Made by a program: the position numbers and the translations under genes. The notes under the pieces were generated by a model. It searched no databases and was not told the DNA's origin. It worked only from the letters and a program-made list of their open reading frames with translations. A DNA stretch of 60,000 nucleotides. Origin: Bolinopsis microptera (lineage: Eukaryota; Ctenophora; Tentaculata; Lobata; Bolinopsidae). The stretch's first letter is position 1. Each line of letters begins with the position of its first letter. The DNA lies in NCBI RefSeq assembly GCF_026151205.1, contig NC_087084.1:1404312-1464311 (forward strand), written 5' to 3'. Shown here piece by piece: positions 33,712-44,415 of the stretch.

Positions 33712-35766
33712 TGTAAGGAACCTCGAAATTCTATATTAATTTCAATCTTCCTTTAAAGATAGTTAAATGACTTAGGCTTATAGTTAACAACCATTTCCAT
33801 AGAGGATAGATAGTAAATTTGTTAACGATAGAAGTATACCAGAAATGGAATATACGTTGACGTTTAATTAACAAAAGGACACTTTCTGTGAGAAAACTAT
33901 CAAATCATTTGACACGCTTGATGAGTTACCACGGACTTATGGAGGGGTTAATTAGGAGCACAAGACCAGCCTATCACAAGACGAAGCGTGACGAGGAATG
34001 ATAAGCAGGGAGTTTAAACAAGGAGGAGCAATTTCGATCGTGATGAACAATACTGCGTTCCCTGAGAAAAGGCTGGAACGGCAGAATAGACTCTGGGAAA
34101 TTCAGGGAGATATAGCGGAGAACGATCGAAGGACCGATGTCTTTCTCACGTCAGGGCAGTCTGTTAGGTTGTGTCAGTGCAACGTGCTTGTAAACAGAGT
34201 CCAGTAAGCCGGTTCCGCCCGGGTGCTTTAACCTTTCCAGTCATAAGTATTCCAGTAAGTTCCTTGCTTTAAATTACTGTTCGCCGTTTAAATTAGTATT
34301 TTGTTTCTTATTAAAAGAGTCTGACGTGAAAGTTATATTTACAATGTTTCTAGTGTTTATTCACGTACCCTCTAGGCATATAAATTCTATGCAGTACACT
34401 AAAAGTAAATTCTTACCAGGTTGCAGTGGATCCGATCCGTCACATCGAATAGATTCCCCCGTACATTAAAGAACAGTGACTAGTAAGTAAGTGCAACTTG
34501 ATTAGCAGAAGATACATATAATACCTCCTCCAAATAATTAATATTCCATTTATCATAAATAAATTATCCTTCATAATTGTCTAACGTTCTGCCATCTTAA
34601 ATCCTCGTAAGAGTAATTTGCATGATTCTTTGATTACTTTTTATCCAAGGTTTCCGGGTAAAAGTAAGCTAACGACGATAAGATTCCCGATCTCCTTCTC
34701 ACTTGAAGGACCATTATACGGATTGAAGTTGTTCTCGAGGTAAATTCCTTTTCCATTAGTTTTTACATAAATAGGTTTAAGAATATCTTTGGTAATCGTA
34801 GTTCTGTGCTCTCAAAATTATATACTTTGTACAAAATTACGTTTCCGTTCCCAGGTAGAGAGACACGAACATTCCTGCTCAAACCGTGCTGCCTTTGCCG
34901 ATACCTGCTAGAATAATTGATTCTCCTTCGTCAACCGAGGTAATTAGTTCAGTTATAACGTCAGCATAAAATAGTAGTTGTCTTAATAATTAAGTTCATT
35001 AAGTATTGGTTGATAGAGCTGTAAGAATTGATATTTCTTTTATATTAATGTTTACGAGTGCAGGATTAAAGTAGTTTCCCGTTGGTTACGTAATAAATTG
35101 TTTCTATTGCCATAGTTAAAAGATATTGCTTTCAGACCATTCGTGACAGTCAAACTGTTGACGGTGAGACTCAGTCAAAGACGCGTGATATTCCAGCCCT
35201 CCTACACTATTTCTCAGAGAGAGACTTATCAAAAGGTGATTGCACCAACATAGACTTAGAGTTCCTTTAAATAGGTTATGAGAAGAATTTCTACCGTGTC
35301 AATTAATTAGTATAGTATCAAAAGGTTACTTCCATTGTTATAGAAACATCTTTCAATTTAAGAAGGTTTTCGCTCATTAATTATACTACCATTAGTTGTT
35401 CTATATTTTGTTCTATATTGTCGTTTCAATTTGTGTCAACCCACCAAAATTGAAAGTCTGAATTATAATCATTAACCGCACTAAATTAAATAAGAAGTAA
35501 CATGAAACTCTGAATTCTAGCAAAACTATAATTTCCATAAAACAAAAGTTTTAAGACGCTCAATCGTGGGTTCAGAACCTTCCGAAACGGACTCTCTTGA
35601 TATAACCGGGGCCTCCCATGTATAGTTCTAGCCAAGTCAAAAGGAGCTCTAAATAAATAATTTCTTGGAGGAAATAAAGTACTACATACCATGGACATGG
35701 GAGAGGTGATTATTACCCGGTACTTGCAACTAACACCTGATTAAATTGGTACCGTGGTTAATAACA
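33712..35766 (+). repeat. 5' LTR, 2055 bp
   Basis: It runs from TGTAAGGAACC to GGTTAATAACA and is repeated as the 3' LTR at a constant offset of 15,625 bp. It contains a TATAAA at 34379-34384 and an AATAAA at 34558-34563, which suit a promoter and a poly(A) signal, but the transcript start is not known. An ATG-initiated 69-codon frame at 33998-34207 has no recognised relative. Confidence 0.97.
34379..34384 (+). promoter_or_regulatory. candidate TATA box in the 5' LTR
   Basis: TATAAA in an otherwise suitable position in the LTR (same motif at 50004-50009 in the 3' LTR). Its use is inferred only from sequence. Confidence 0.35.
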
Positions 35767-35767
35767 T

Positions 35768-35785
35768 TGGAGCAGCGATGCGTTG
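35768..35785 (+). other. candidate primer binding site
   Basis: TGG begins one base after the LTR and is followed by AGCAGCGATGCGTTG. Starting with TGG (complement of tRNA CCA) right after the LTR is the expected layout. I could not assign a tRNA with confidence. Confidence 0.5.
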
Positions 35786-36023
35786 GGCTCTTAAAATTTT
35801 TGCCAAAATTTGAAAAAATCAGAAAGTGGGTTGATACAGATTTATTTCTTAAATCAGTTTTTGTCATTTTATAATTTAGCTCCGACGTTCCAGTTATTTA
35901 ATTTGCAATTAATTATAGGTTTGTTGCTAATTTAATCCAGTTCATTAGGAGAAATAGGAGAAAAGCGACGTCAGACTCAATTTATTCTAACCATTTTTAT
36001 TTTTATTCAGACCGAGGACTAAA

Positions 36024-36047
36024 ATGAACAGGGGTTTCGCAGGATGT
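36024..36047 (+). promoter_or_regulatory. candidate leader 5' splice donor
   Basis: GGAT|GTGAGT (GT at 36046) is a strong donor match in the leader, just after a short ATG-initiated stretch at 36024. Errantiviruses make env mRNA by splicing from a leader donor, so this is a candidate for the two acceptors upstream of env. Confidence 0.35.
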
Positions 36048-36708
36048 GAGTAGTAAAGTAATTTAAATAAGAAAGTGTACAGTGGTTTGTTTGTGTATTG
36101 TAAGTTAATTTTGGATACATTGATTGATTATAACTAGGACAGTTAAGAGATAGTTATGGATAATGAGGATAACAAACGTTACTTTTGTAAGCGTCAAAAT
36201 ATCGTACGCGAGAAATTAATCGATATTTAAAGAAGTTAACTTGATAAGGAATATCATCTGCCGGCAGATAATTGAAGTCAATTTTATAAGGATAAGGGGG
36301 CCATGTGTCAGTGAATAGTGAGATGGATAACCATTGTCTAGCATAAAGCCGTAAGTGTCATAACAAGCGCTGTGTGTCACTGGATATTTGCTCAGCTTGG
36401 TTACTTCATGATATTCATCTGAACGTCATGGAAATTAGGGATACAATACCGAGGGGCGGTTTGTAATTAAGTTAACTTGTGTAATTCAGACTAATGTTAA
36501 GGGTAAGTTTTGAATAAGTAAGAATAAACTTTTATTAAAGGAGTATTCATTAAATTTCACGGGAGAATTTGAAGAATTCAGGAATTTAAAGTGAATGATG
36601 AGGAATTAGTATGATGGTAATTCGGATAAGTAGAATAACTGAATAAGTTAAACACATTAGCATTAAAATAGCAAATATTTACAGTGAATTATACAACAGT
36701 ACCATTAG

Positions 36709-37359
36709 AAAGAAAGATGTACCTATGAAAATTTATTTAGTTCCTTGGTCTGTCTTATAATAGGTGTCCTAATAAGTAGTTATATATTATATAAGTCCTT
36801 TACAGATGACGTACCAGAACCTAGATGGAATCAAGCCCGCTACCTAAATGTTTTCACAATGATCGCCGCGTTGATAGAAGACTGTTCTGAGCTGAGAAAG
36901 ACCAGTAAGGTGTGGAAACGGGCGGTTTTTTTTGGGTGTTTAGACAGGTCGCAAAATGGGGTAGAGTACCGGTATTTGGGGAAGGTGGCAGAATTGTTAA
37001 AAGAGGAGAAATTGAGGGGATTGGTATTTAGTGAGGACTTTTGGCCGGTATTGACATTAACGTTAAAACGGAAGGCTGTGAGAATGTCGCTGGGGAGGCT
37101 GTCAGCGTACATGTACCATAAAACTTTGAAAATAAGGACGGGTGTTTATGAGGAGCTAACTTTTGAGGAGAAAATGAGGTTGAAATTCGAGATCAAGGCC
37201 ATGAGAGCCGTGGGAGAACATTTGGAAGCACATTACCCTCGGCATTTAAACAGGCCATTCTGGCCATCTTTCCAATACCGGTATGTGCGATCGAACTATT
37301 TATCGCACTTTAAGAGAAAACTAAGGGGGGATCAACCACACTACAGTTTTTATTTTTGA
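36709..37359 (+). CDS. unrecognised basic protein frame between the leader and gag
   Basis: A frame open from 36709 to the stop at 37357-37359. It has no ATG until 36859, so either translation starts there (about 166 residues) or an upstream exon is spliced on. The part before that ATG encodes a hydrophobic run (CLIIGVLISSYILY) that would suit a membrane anchor or signal. The rest is Lys/Arg- and aromatic-rich, with EDCSELRKTSKVWKRAVFF and a YRYVRSNYLSHFKRKLR tail. I recognise no domain. Standard errantiviruses have nothing in this position, so this is an accessory gene or a captured host fragment. It is intact, with no internal stops, in a recent insertion. Confidence 0.5.
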   Translation, partial: KERCTYENLFSSLVCLIIGVLISSYILYKSFTDDVPEPRWNQARYLNVFTMIAALIEDCSELRKTSKVWKRAVFFGCLDRSQNGVEYRYLGKVAELLKEEKLRGLVFSEDFWPVLTLTLKRKAVRMSLGRLSAYMYHKTLKIRTGVYEELTFEEKMRLKFEIKAMRAVGEHLEAHYPRHLNRPFWPSFQYRYVRSNYLSHFKRKLRGDQPHYSFYF

Positions 37360-37662
37360 AAATAGAATTAAGTACACCTACAAAGTTCACTTTAGCTTTT
37401 CGTAGTAGAGATAAACTATTTTTACAAGTAATTTTTTTTCAAAAAGAAATATTGTTGCATGAAGGGGCCATAACTTTTACTGCAGTATAAAATTATTACA
37501 ATTTGTATAAAGCGCACAGAGAATTAATCGTGTCCCTCATTGAAAGTAGGACTAGAAGACAATCCAAATTTAACAGTTCAAGCTCACTTTAGTTCAAGTT
37601 GATGACAAAGTACATGAAATTAGTTCTTTCAATAATTAGAGAAATATCATTTAGTTTCCACC

Positions 37663-38988
37663 ATGGCCGATGTTGTTCGAGACCCACAGTTGGCAGAGCA
37701 AGATGAAGATATTCCAATCGTGGATGCTGGAGTGGCACCACCAGTGCCACCGAGAGCTCTTTTAGCACAGCAAGCACCAGTACAGTTTCTAAGAGCACCT
37801 CCACAGTTGCGTCACGAGAATGATTTAGACCTTTACCTTCGTCGTTTCCAGAGCTATGTAAACTCGATAGGAGCGAGACCCGATGAAATACCTCATATAT
37901 TGATAAACTGCATGGGGGATGAGGTAATGATGGCTGTAGAGAGGTTCCTTGTTCCCAACTTGCCGTATGAACAGTTGATAGCAATCTTGAGAAGGGAGCT
38001 GGTAGGAACGAATGAAAATAGAGAATCGTATAAGGCCAAATTACGAAAGACATTGAGAACCCGCAATGAAAATGTTAGAGCGTACTATGTTCGTTTATAT
38101 AATATTGCTAAGAAAGCTTATGCCAATAATGAGGATTTCCGGGACCTGGCCCTGCGAGACGCGTTTATTAATAACATGCAAGACGCGGGAATTTCGGCTC
38201 GATTGCGTGAACAGGCTAACATGAATAATGAGCAGCTATTAGAGCATGCTGCCATGCTGGTAACCTGCAAGAATGCCTCTGCCCGTCAACCTGATCAAGT
38301 TAATGCAGCACTTAATGCTGACGAGTCTGGCCCGAATGAGCTACAGAAAATGTCGGACCAATTAGGACAGCTTGTTGACTTAATGGCCAATAATGTACTC
38401 AATACTAAGCCTTCTGCTAACACCTCTCAAACTCCAGTTACTGCACCAGGTCAAAATAATCCACAGTTGCAGGATCATCAAGGTAACAACTATCAGACTT
38501 ACCAATATCAGGGTTCGAGACGCAGTGTAGGATTACCAGGTTATCAAAATAATAACCAAGGTAATGGAAACCCCGGTTATTATAGAGGACAAAGGTATCC
38601 AGGCAATTTCCAGTCTTACAATAGAAATCAGAACAATTTCTATCGTGACAATTACAGGAGTAACTACCGGCAGGATAACAGGTCTTTCATTAATCGGCCT
38701 GACAATAGAAATAATGCCTGGAACAATGATCGTGCACCTCGTTACAATTCTGATAGAAACCAACAAATGCCTGCCTTACAGGGATCTGAACAGCAAAATT
38801 ATAGACCAAGAGGCCAGTATCAGACTAATTATCGGCCACAAAACCGGTATGATAACAATAATAGGTTCCAACCTCAGGGTGCAGGTAGATCAGGTAATCA
38901 GCGATATCCATCTAATAATAACAACTTCGGAGGGCGACCCTACACTAATTACAGGCAGAACCACCGTGGAAATGGGCAGAATTTTTAG
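37663..38988 (+). CDS. gag: Gag polyprotein of the retrotransposon
   Basis: 441 residues from an ATG in an excellent Kozak context (TTTCCACCATGG). Residues ~45-205 form a retrotransposon Gag capsid domain (LYLRRFQSYV at the start, RENVRAYYVRLYNIAKKAY-type helices in the middle), the self-assembling shell of the particle. Residues ~270-441 are Asn/Arg/Gln/Tyr/Gly-rich and almost without Cys. There is no CCHC zinc knuckle; RNA binding would fall to this basic tail, as in errantivirus Gag. A proline stretch (APPVPPR) lies near the N terminus. The stop codon at 38986-38988 overlaps the pol frame. Confidence 0.93.
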   Translation: MADVVRDPQLAEQDEDIPIVDAGVAPPVPPRALLAQQAPVQFLRAPPQLRHENDLDLYLRRFQSYVNSIGARPDEIPHILINCMGDEVMMAVERFLVPNLPYEQLIAILRRELVGTNENRESYKAKLRKTLRTRNENVRAYYVRLYNIAKKAYANNEDFRDLALRDAFINNMQDAGISARLREQANMNNEQLLEHAAMLVTCKNASARQPDQVNAALNADESGPNELQKMSDQLGQLVDLMANNVLNTKPSANTSQTPVTAPGQNNPQLQDHQGNNYQTYQYQGSRRSVGLPGYQNNNQGNGNPGYYRGQRYPGNFQSYNRNQNNFYRDNYRSNYRQDNRSFINRPDNRNNAWNNDRAPRYNSDRNQQMPALQGSEQQNYRPRGQYQTNYRPQNRYDNNNRFQPQGAGRSGNQRYPSNNNNFGGRPYTNYRQNHRGNGQNF

Positions 38989-39015
38989 ATACGGCCTCCT
39001 ACGATCAGGAGGCCG
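38949..39015 (+). promoter_or_regulatory. candidate -1 ribosomal frameshift site between gag and pol
   Basis: The pol frame is -1 relative to gag and is open from 38949, overlapping gag by 40 nt. The gag stop UAG (38986-38988) follows a run of five U (38982-38986), on which a Phe codon can re-pair after a one-base backward slip. Five nt downstream is a perfect 9-bp stem, CGGCCTCCT (38992-39000) and AGGAGGCCG (39007-39015), with a 6-nt loop. Slip site, short spacer and stable hairpin are the standard parts of such a signal. The slip sequence is not the canonical X XXY YYZ heptamer in the gag frame. Confidence 0.75.
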
Positions 39016-39023
39016 AGTACAGC

Positions 39024-42000
39024 ATGTCTGATGATGATGATAGAACCACCTCGGTAATGGATCCAATTAACTATAGGTCACCAGAAGGAGTAGAGGGAAA
39101 TGCTCCAGTCAATGTATCTAAACATAAGGTCAGATTTGTAGACACTCCTACTGTTTATCCGGCTCCGCCAACACACAGTACTGTAGGTGATGAGGAGAGC
39201 AATCTCAAATTAGAACATGTAACTAGATCCGACGATTATAGGCCTAGTGCTGATTCCATTATTATTAATGATCCATCACCGCCAGATTTGAAGTTATCTT
39301 TGATCCCTAACGAGATATCAGGATCGGGATCAGATACTCAGTTATCACCAGTGACTAATGCTCCACAGTTAGTTGAGAGACTCTCTCCAGCAAAGGACGG
39401 GCTGGTGTTATGTGTTAATCCTATACAATCTTCAGGGGAGATCTTACAACCATTAGATGAGAAACCTTCACCCCTACAGGAGCGATCTTCACCGGAGACT
39501 AAGGAATGGTCATTCTTTCCTGAGAAATCTGTAGATTGCCTACTGGATAAAGGTAAGAAATTATCTAGTTCTTGCAATAAGAACCTTAATACATTGTCCG
39601 AAGGTACGTGTCCAGAGTTAGAATTAGTAGCGAATCTACCGTCAGTAGTTAAAGATTTGGCACTACCAGTAGAGGAGTCACTATTATTAGATAATGCTCT
39701 AATAGGGACAGATGACGACAAGGGGTTATCAATTCCAGAACTTCCAGCACCAGTGCTCGACAGTAACACGGCAGAGTCTCTCAGTTCATTAAAATCCATA
39801 GAGTTACCAAATGTCGACTCAATTGAGGTAGCTGTACATGGGTCTACTGTAAATGGACAATTACCACATATTAGAACCATGATACACGGACAGTTAATAA
39901 ACTGTTTGATTGACACAGGTAGTAGTGCTAATTTGATTAATTCTAAATTGGCCACTACGCTGAAATTGACCAATATTCAGCCGTCAAACGTTAATCTGTG
40001 TAGCATCAATAAAACACCGATAAAAGTTCATGGTGAGACGATTGTAAGCATAATGATTGGTAGCAAGAGGTGTAATGTAGACGTTATAGTTGCTGATATA
40101 AATTCAGATGTTGTGCTGGGAAATCCCTTTATTTGCGACCATAAGGCATTGCTAGATATGAATGATCAGTGTGTTACTATCCCAGGTGTCGAGACGACAT
40201 CAGTTCCAATTACTCCGGTTAATCCAATTGCTTCCACGTATTCAGTAGATATAGAACACTGTCTCTCAGTATCCAATCATACCGTGAAGCCGAATCATGG
40301 CAAGTGGATCAAATTGCAACACGGGCATCATACGCTGCCACTTGGCAAGAGTGGAATAATTTATCCGGTTTTATCTCATATCTCACCAGCTCAACGACTT
40401 AACAGTAATATAAATAGTCTTCCAGAGGCTCTTTTTCTTGTGATTAATAACACTGACTCTCCTCTCTCCATATCAAAAGGTGATCAAATTGGGTATGTTG
40501 AATGGTATGATAACAGCGAGTTTCTTCCATTAGATGATGTTACTAACGGTACATTAGTTCCGGTTAATGGAACTTATGCTCTTGGATTGACAGATTCCGA
40601 AAGGAATTTGAGATGGACAGAGCTATGTAAGGTTCTTAAGACTGATAAATGGGAACTTTCTCAAACTGAAGTAGAGGAGGCCAAAACTAAACTTAAAGAG
40701 TATGAGTTCTGTTTTGCACTTGAGCATGAGCCACTTGGGATTCTTAAGGATTATGAACATCAAATAGAAGTGGGATCACATAAACCTATCAGTCAGCGAC
40801 CACGCCCTCTTACCGGAGAGAAAAGAGAGGCCTTAGATGAAATTATTGACGACTTGTTACAGCGTGGTATAATTCGTCCGAGTAGATCACCGTGGAGTAG
40901 TCCGGTTTGCCTAGTTCGTAAAGGCGCTGTCAGTCCAAATGGTTCTAAGGACTCGGATAAAGGCCTTAAAAAGGCCTCCTGGAGGTTATGTGTGGATTAC
41001 AGGAAAACCAATGAATGTATTGTTAGAGATTCCTTTCCTCTTCCCAATATTTCCCACCTATTAGCGTCCATGAAACATTCTAAGTTCTTTTCTGTTACTG
41101 ATCTGGCTTCCGGATTCCATCAATTGAAAATTCGTGAAACTGATATTCCCATTACAGCATTTTGTACGGAAAACGGACTCTGGGAGTACATTACAATTCC
41201 GATGGGACTGAGTAATTCCCCACCTAGCTTTGTAAGGGCCATTACAAATATGCTTAAGTCTGTACAAGATTTTGCAATTTGTTATCTCGACGATATCTGC
41301 ATAATCGGATCAGATTTCGAAAGCCATCTCAGAAATCTTTGCGAAGTCCTTAGCATTTTAAGATCAAATAATCTTAAATTAAAAGCCGGTAAATCAAAAC
41401 TCTTTAAGAAAGAACTAGAATTCGTGGGGCACGTGATATCTGAAGAAGGTATCACGTATTCAGAAAGTCGCATTGAATGTATCAGAAATTTGCCGATTCC
41501 TCGAGATCCCAAGTCATTACGGTCTTATTTAGGCACAATGGGATACTTTCGAAAGTACTGTAAGGATTTCTCTAAAATAGCTCGGCCTTTATTTAAACTT
41601 GCTGTAGCCGACAAGAAGGATTTCATGTGGAGTGACGAGGCCCAACTTGCCTTTTCAGAATTGAAAAGAATCTTGACCAGTCCGCCAGTTCTAGCATTGC
41701 CACGTGATGATGATCAATTTATACTCACAACTGATGCCAGCGGAGTAGCCATAGGGAGTGTTCTCACGGTCACTAGGCCTGAAGGTAGGCGTGTTATAGC
41801 TTACGCAAGCCATTTATTGGAAAAGAGCCGTCAGAATTACCCGTGTACACAAAAGGAATTGTATGCTGTAGTGTACTATGTACAATTTCACCGTTCATAT
41901 CTTCAAAATCGCCATTTTTATGTGGAAACGGATCATCGAGCCTTAAAATTTCTAAAATCGTTTAAAGAACCTAGCAGCTTGGTTCATCGTTGGATTAATA

Positions 42001-43985
42001 TTCTCACGCACTTTGATTTCACTGTATTGCACAAAGCAAAAACATTCGGCCTTATAAAGGTAGCAGATTGTCTCAGCAGGCCTACTAAGGATAACAATAC
42101 ATTAAGTATAGCTAAACTCCTGCCAGATGGCACATTTAAAGCATATTTAGCTGAAATACCGGATGAAACAGATAATGAAGCAGTAGATAAAGAGGCCCTG
42201 GATGTAAAGACTGGCAGTAAACTTAATGAGTCGTTACCTGGATCACTTAATCGATTCACGAGTAATAATACTGAAATTGAGCCTTGTAATTCCTTAACAG
42301 TAGCCGCAACAACTATAGCACTAAGTGAAACTAATAATGATAATATACCAAGCACTGAAGCTGTCCCATTAGTTAATTCTGATCAGGATCAAGTCGTAAA
42401 CACTTATGTTACTGAAGTAGCTAATGCTCAGAACCAAGATGTAGCGATTAAAACACTGAAAGACCGTTTAGTGAATTCACCAACCAGTACAATCTTGCAA
42501 ATTGCTTTAGACCCACCTGTCACTAAGTTTTATTGGTCTTTTAAGGACAGGATCAAACTAGAAAACGATATCTTATACTACAGGGACAACAAGAACCGTC
42601 ACAAAATTATCGTTCCTAGTCATAAAGTTGATGATATAATGAAGCTTACTCACGATCACGCAACTGCTGGACATAGAAGTGCTCAGAAAATGTTACAAGT
42701 CTTAAAGCCTAAATATCATTGGTTTAAGATGAAGGATGACATTGAAATGTACGTTAAACGCTGTCGCAGTTGCGGAGTTCACAAGAAACCCCGTTCTAAT
42801 CGACCACGAGCACCACTTTACATGACTCGTACTAGTTCGAAATTTGAGAGATTGGCTATAGATTTTGCAGGTCCTTTTACTCGAACTGCTCGTAATAATA
42901 GGTTTATATTGCTAGGCTTATGTACCTTTACGAAGTTTGCATTTGCAGTTCCCATGTCATGTATAGACAGTGAACATGTTGCACGAGCTTTGATTGAACG
43001 ATGGATTACTTTTTTTGGGGTGCCATTAGAAATACATTCAGATGCTGCACCTAATCTTGTGGGAGAATTAATGCAACAACTGTACCGGTTACTTAATATC
43101 AAGCTAACTCATAACCTGCCATATATGCCTCAATCGAATGGTGCAGCAGAGAGACTAGTCTCTACTCTTAAAAACATGCTGTGTCACTTTGCAGTATCTA
43201 AACATCGACAATGGGATTTCATGCTTCCCATGATAGTTTTAGCTTACAATTCAACTTATAGTGCAGTAACAAAGTGCACTCCACAACAGATGGTAACTGG
43301 TGAGAATGTCCGTGTAAGTTTAGATTTAGCTTTTGGACCGCCACCTATAATAGAGGACATATATGAACTTGATTATATTGCATGGTTACGTGAAACACTG
43401 TATGAAATACATGAATATGCACGTAATAATATGGCAGCTTCGATTCAGAGTACTAAAGACCGATTTGACAAGGGTCAATTTGGTAAGCCCTTAAAAGAAA
43501 ACGACCTTGTATGGAAGCTTAAGGGAAGATTTGAGACAGGGTCTCGTAAGTGGCAGAAGAAATATGATGGTATTTACATTGTCATTAGTCAGAAATCAAA
43601 TACCTCCTACCTGATTAGACACGTCCATACTAATAAAGAAGAAATAGCACCATTTAATCGTCTTAAACGAGCCTATGTTGACCCTAATACACTAGATCTG
43701 TACATAAAAAATCAGTTAAATGAGGTTCCCAGGTCAGGTGCACATAGTGAACAAGATCAGGTTGAGGTAGAAAATGAACCAGTGATCATAGCGTATAGAT
43801 CTCCACAAAATCAACTGTTAGTTGATCCGCCTGTTCCTCTCGCACCGATTCAACAGCCACGTGATGTAATAGTGCCATTACCTGCAGTACCGCCACTATT
43901 ACCCGCTCGCCGCCATTATCCACGACGAATTGCTAATCGTGTTCGATATAATTTGCGGCCACGACCCGGACGTCCAGCTTATTAA
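39024..43985 (+). CDS. pol: Pol polyprotein: protease, reverse transcriptase, RNase H, integrase
   Basis: 1653 residues counted from the ATG at 39024; real synthesis probably begins by frameshift from gag. Residues 1-290 are Ser/Pro-rich, acidic and probably disordered, unusually long ahead of a protease. Aspartic protease: LIDTGSS at 295-301. A beta-rich spacer (~400-510) contains KGDQIGYVEW. Reverse transcriptase: LCVDYRK, then the YLDD catalytic box at 754-757. RNase H: TTDAS with the first Asp at 904. Integrase: zinc-binding H1212/H1217 and C1247/C1250, then D1280, D1340 and E1376, a D-59-D-35-E triad. A GPY/F-like region and an Arg/Pro-rich tail end the protein; no chromodomain was seen. 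All catalytic residues are present and there is no internal stop, so the enzyme set looks functional. Confidence 0.95.
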   Translation: MSDDDDRTTSVMDPINYRSPEGVEGNAPVNVSKHKVRFVDTPTVYPAPPTHSTVGDEESNLKLEHVTRSDDYRPSADSIIINDPSPPDLKLSLIPNEISGSGSDTQLSPVTNAPQLVERLSPAKDGLVLCVNPIQSSGEILQPLDEKPSPLQERSSPETKEWSFFPEKSVDCLLDKGKKLSSSCNKNLNTLSEGTCPELELVANLPSVVKDLALPVEESLLLDNALIGTDDDKGLSIPELPAPVLDSNTAESLSSLKSIELPNVDSIEVAVHGSTVNGQLPHIRTMIHGQLINCLIDTGSSANLINSKLATTLKLTNIQPSNVNLCSINKTPIKVHGETIVSIMIGSKRCNVDVIVADINSDVVLGNPFICDHKALLDMNDQCVTIPGVETTSVPITPVNPIASTYSVDIEHCLSVSNHTVKPNHGKWIKLQHGHHTLPLGKSGIIYPVLSHISPAQRLNSNINSLPEALFLVINNTDSPLSISKGDQIGYVEWYDNSEFLPLDDVTNGTLVPVNGTYALGLTDSERNLRWTELCKVLKTDKWELSQTEVEEAKTKLKEYEFCFALEHEPLGILKDYEHQIEVGSHKPISQRPRPLTGEKREALDEIIDDLLQRGIIRPSRSPWSSPVCLVRKGAVSPNGSKDSDKGLKKASWRLCVDYRKTNECIVRDSFPLPNISHLLASMKHSKFFSVTDLASGFHQLKIRETDIPITAFCTENGLWEYITIPMGLSNSPPSFVRAITNMLKSVQDFAICYLDDICIIGSDFESHLRNLCEVLSILRSNNLKLKAGKSKLFKKELEFVGHVISEEGITYSESRIECIRNLPIPRDPKSLRSYLGTMGYFRKYCKDFSKIARPLFKLAVADKKDFMWSDEAQLAFSELKRILTSPPVLALPRDDDQFILTTDASGVAIGSVLTVTRPEGRRVIAYASHLLEKSRQNYPCTQKELYAVVYYVQFHRSYLQNRHFYVETDHRALKFLKSFKEPSSLVHRWINILTHFDFTVLHKAKTFGLIKVADCLSRPTKDNNTLSIAKLLPDGTFKAYLAEIPDETDNEAVDKEALDVKTGSKLNESLPGSLNRFTSNNTEIEPCNSLTVAATTIALSETNNDNIPSTEAVPLVNSDQDQVVNTYVTEVANAQNQDVAIKTLKDRLVNSPTSTILQIALDPPVTKFYWSFKDRIKLENDILYYRDNKNRHKIIVPSHKVDDIMKLTHDHATAGHRSAQKMLQVLKPKYHWFKMKDDIEMYVKRCRSCGVHKKPRSNRPRAPLYMTRTSSKFERLAIDFAGPFTRTARNNRFILLGLCTFTKFAFAVPMSCIDSEHVARALIERWITFFGVPLEIHSDAAPNLVGELMQQLYRLLNIKLTHNLPYMPQSNGAAERLVSTLKNMLCHFAVSKHRQWDFMLPMIVLAYNSTYSAVTKCTPQQMVTGENVRVSLDLAFGPPPIIEDIYELDYIAWLRETLYEIHEYARNNMAASIQSTKDRFDKGQFGKPLKENDLVWKLKGRFETGSRKWQKKYDGIYIVISQKSNTSYLIRHVHTNKEEIAPFNRLKRAYVDPNTLDLYIKNQLNEVPRSGAHSEQDQVEVENEPVIIAYRSPQNQLLVDPPVPLAPIQQPRDVIVPLPAVPPLLPARRHYPRRIANRVRYNLRPRPGRPAY

Positions 43986-44403
43986 GAATCCTATCGTAAA
44001 ATAACTAGAATAATATAGGATTTTATATATTCTTTCTTTTTTTTTTCAAATCTTTAATTTCAAATCCATGAAACGTAACAGAAAACTTTTCCTTTAACCA
44101 CTAAACGATATTTTTCATAAACTTATAATTGATACTTTCCAATTATAAGGTTTATTCATTTGAGTGAGACCTTATAAGTTCGCTCTTATCAACATTCAGC
44201 ATACCACTAAGTGTTTCTAAAACTAATTAGAATTGTGTATAATCTTATGTCTTAATTTCACGTCATTTTCTACAAATTTTCTATTTTTGTATCATTGCCT
44301 TCCTAAGTAAGGATTATAACTAAGAATAGAAACTATTGAAATTTACAATTCTTATTTTGTTAATTATGCTTGCAACTAATCACATTTAAAATATCTTCTA
44401 AAT

Positions 44404-44414
44404 AATTGTTTTAG
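44404..44414 (+). promoter_or_regulatory. candidate 3' splice acceptor before the small basic frame
   Basis: AATTGTTTTAG ends at 44414, one base before the ATG at 44416. It is a good acceptor match and could serve a spliced subgenomic mRNA. Confidence 0.35.
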
Positions 44415-44415
44415 A

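Noticed and set aside
33998-34207. 69-codon frame in the LTR, repeated at 49623-49832 (and a 70-codon antisense frame at 35486/51111)
   Set aside because: Presence in both LTRs follows from LTR duplication and is not evidence of selection; no similarity recognised.
38533-39031. 77-codon antisense and 155-codon plus-strand frames over the end of gag
   Set aside because: Shadows of the biased Asn/Arg/Tyr-rich gag tail; neither matches the pol frame.
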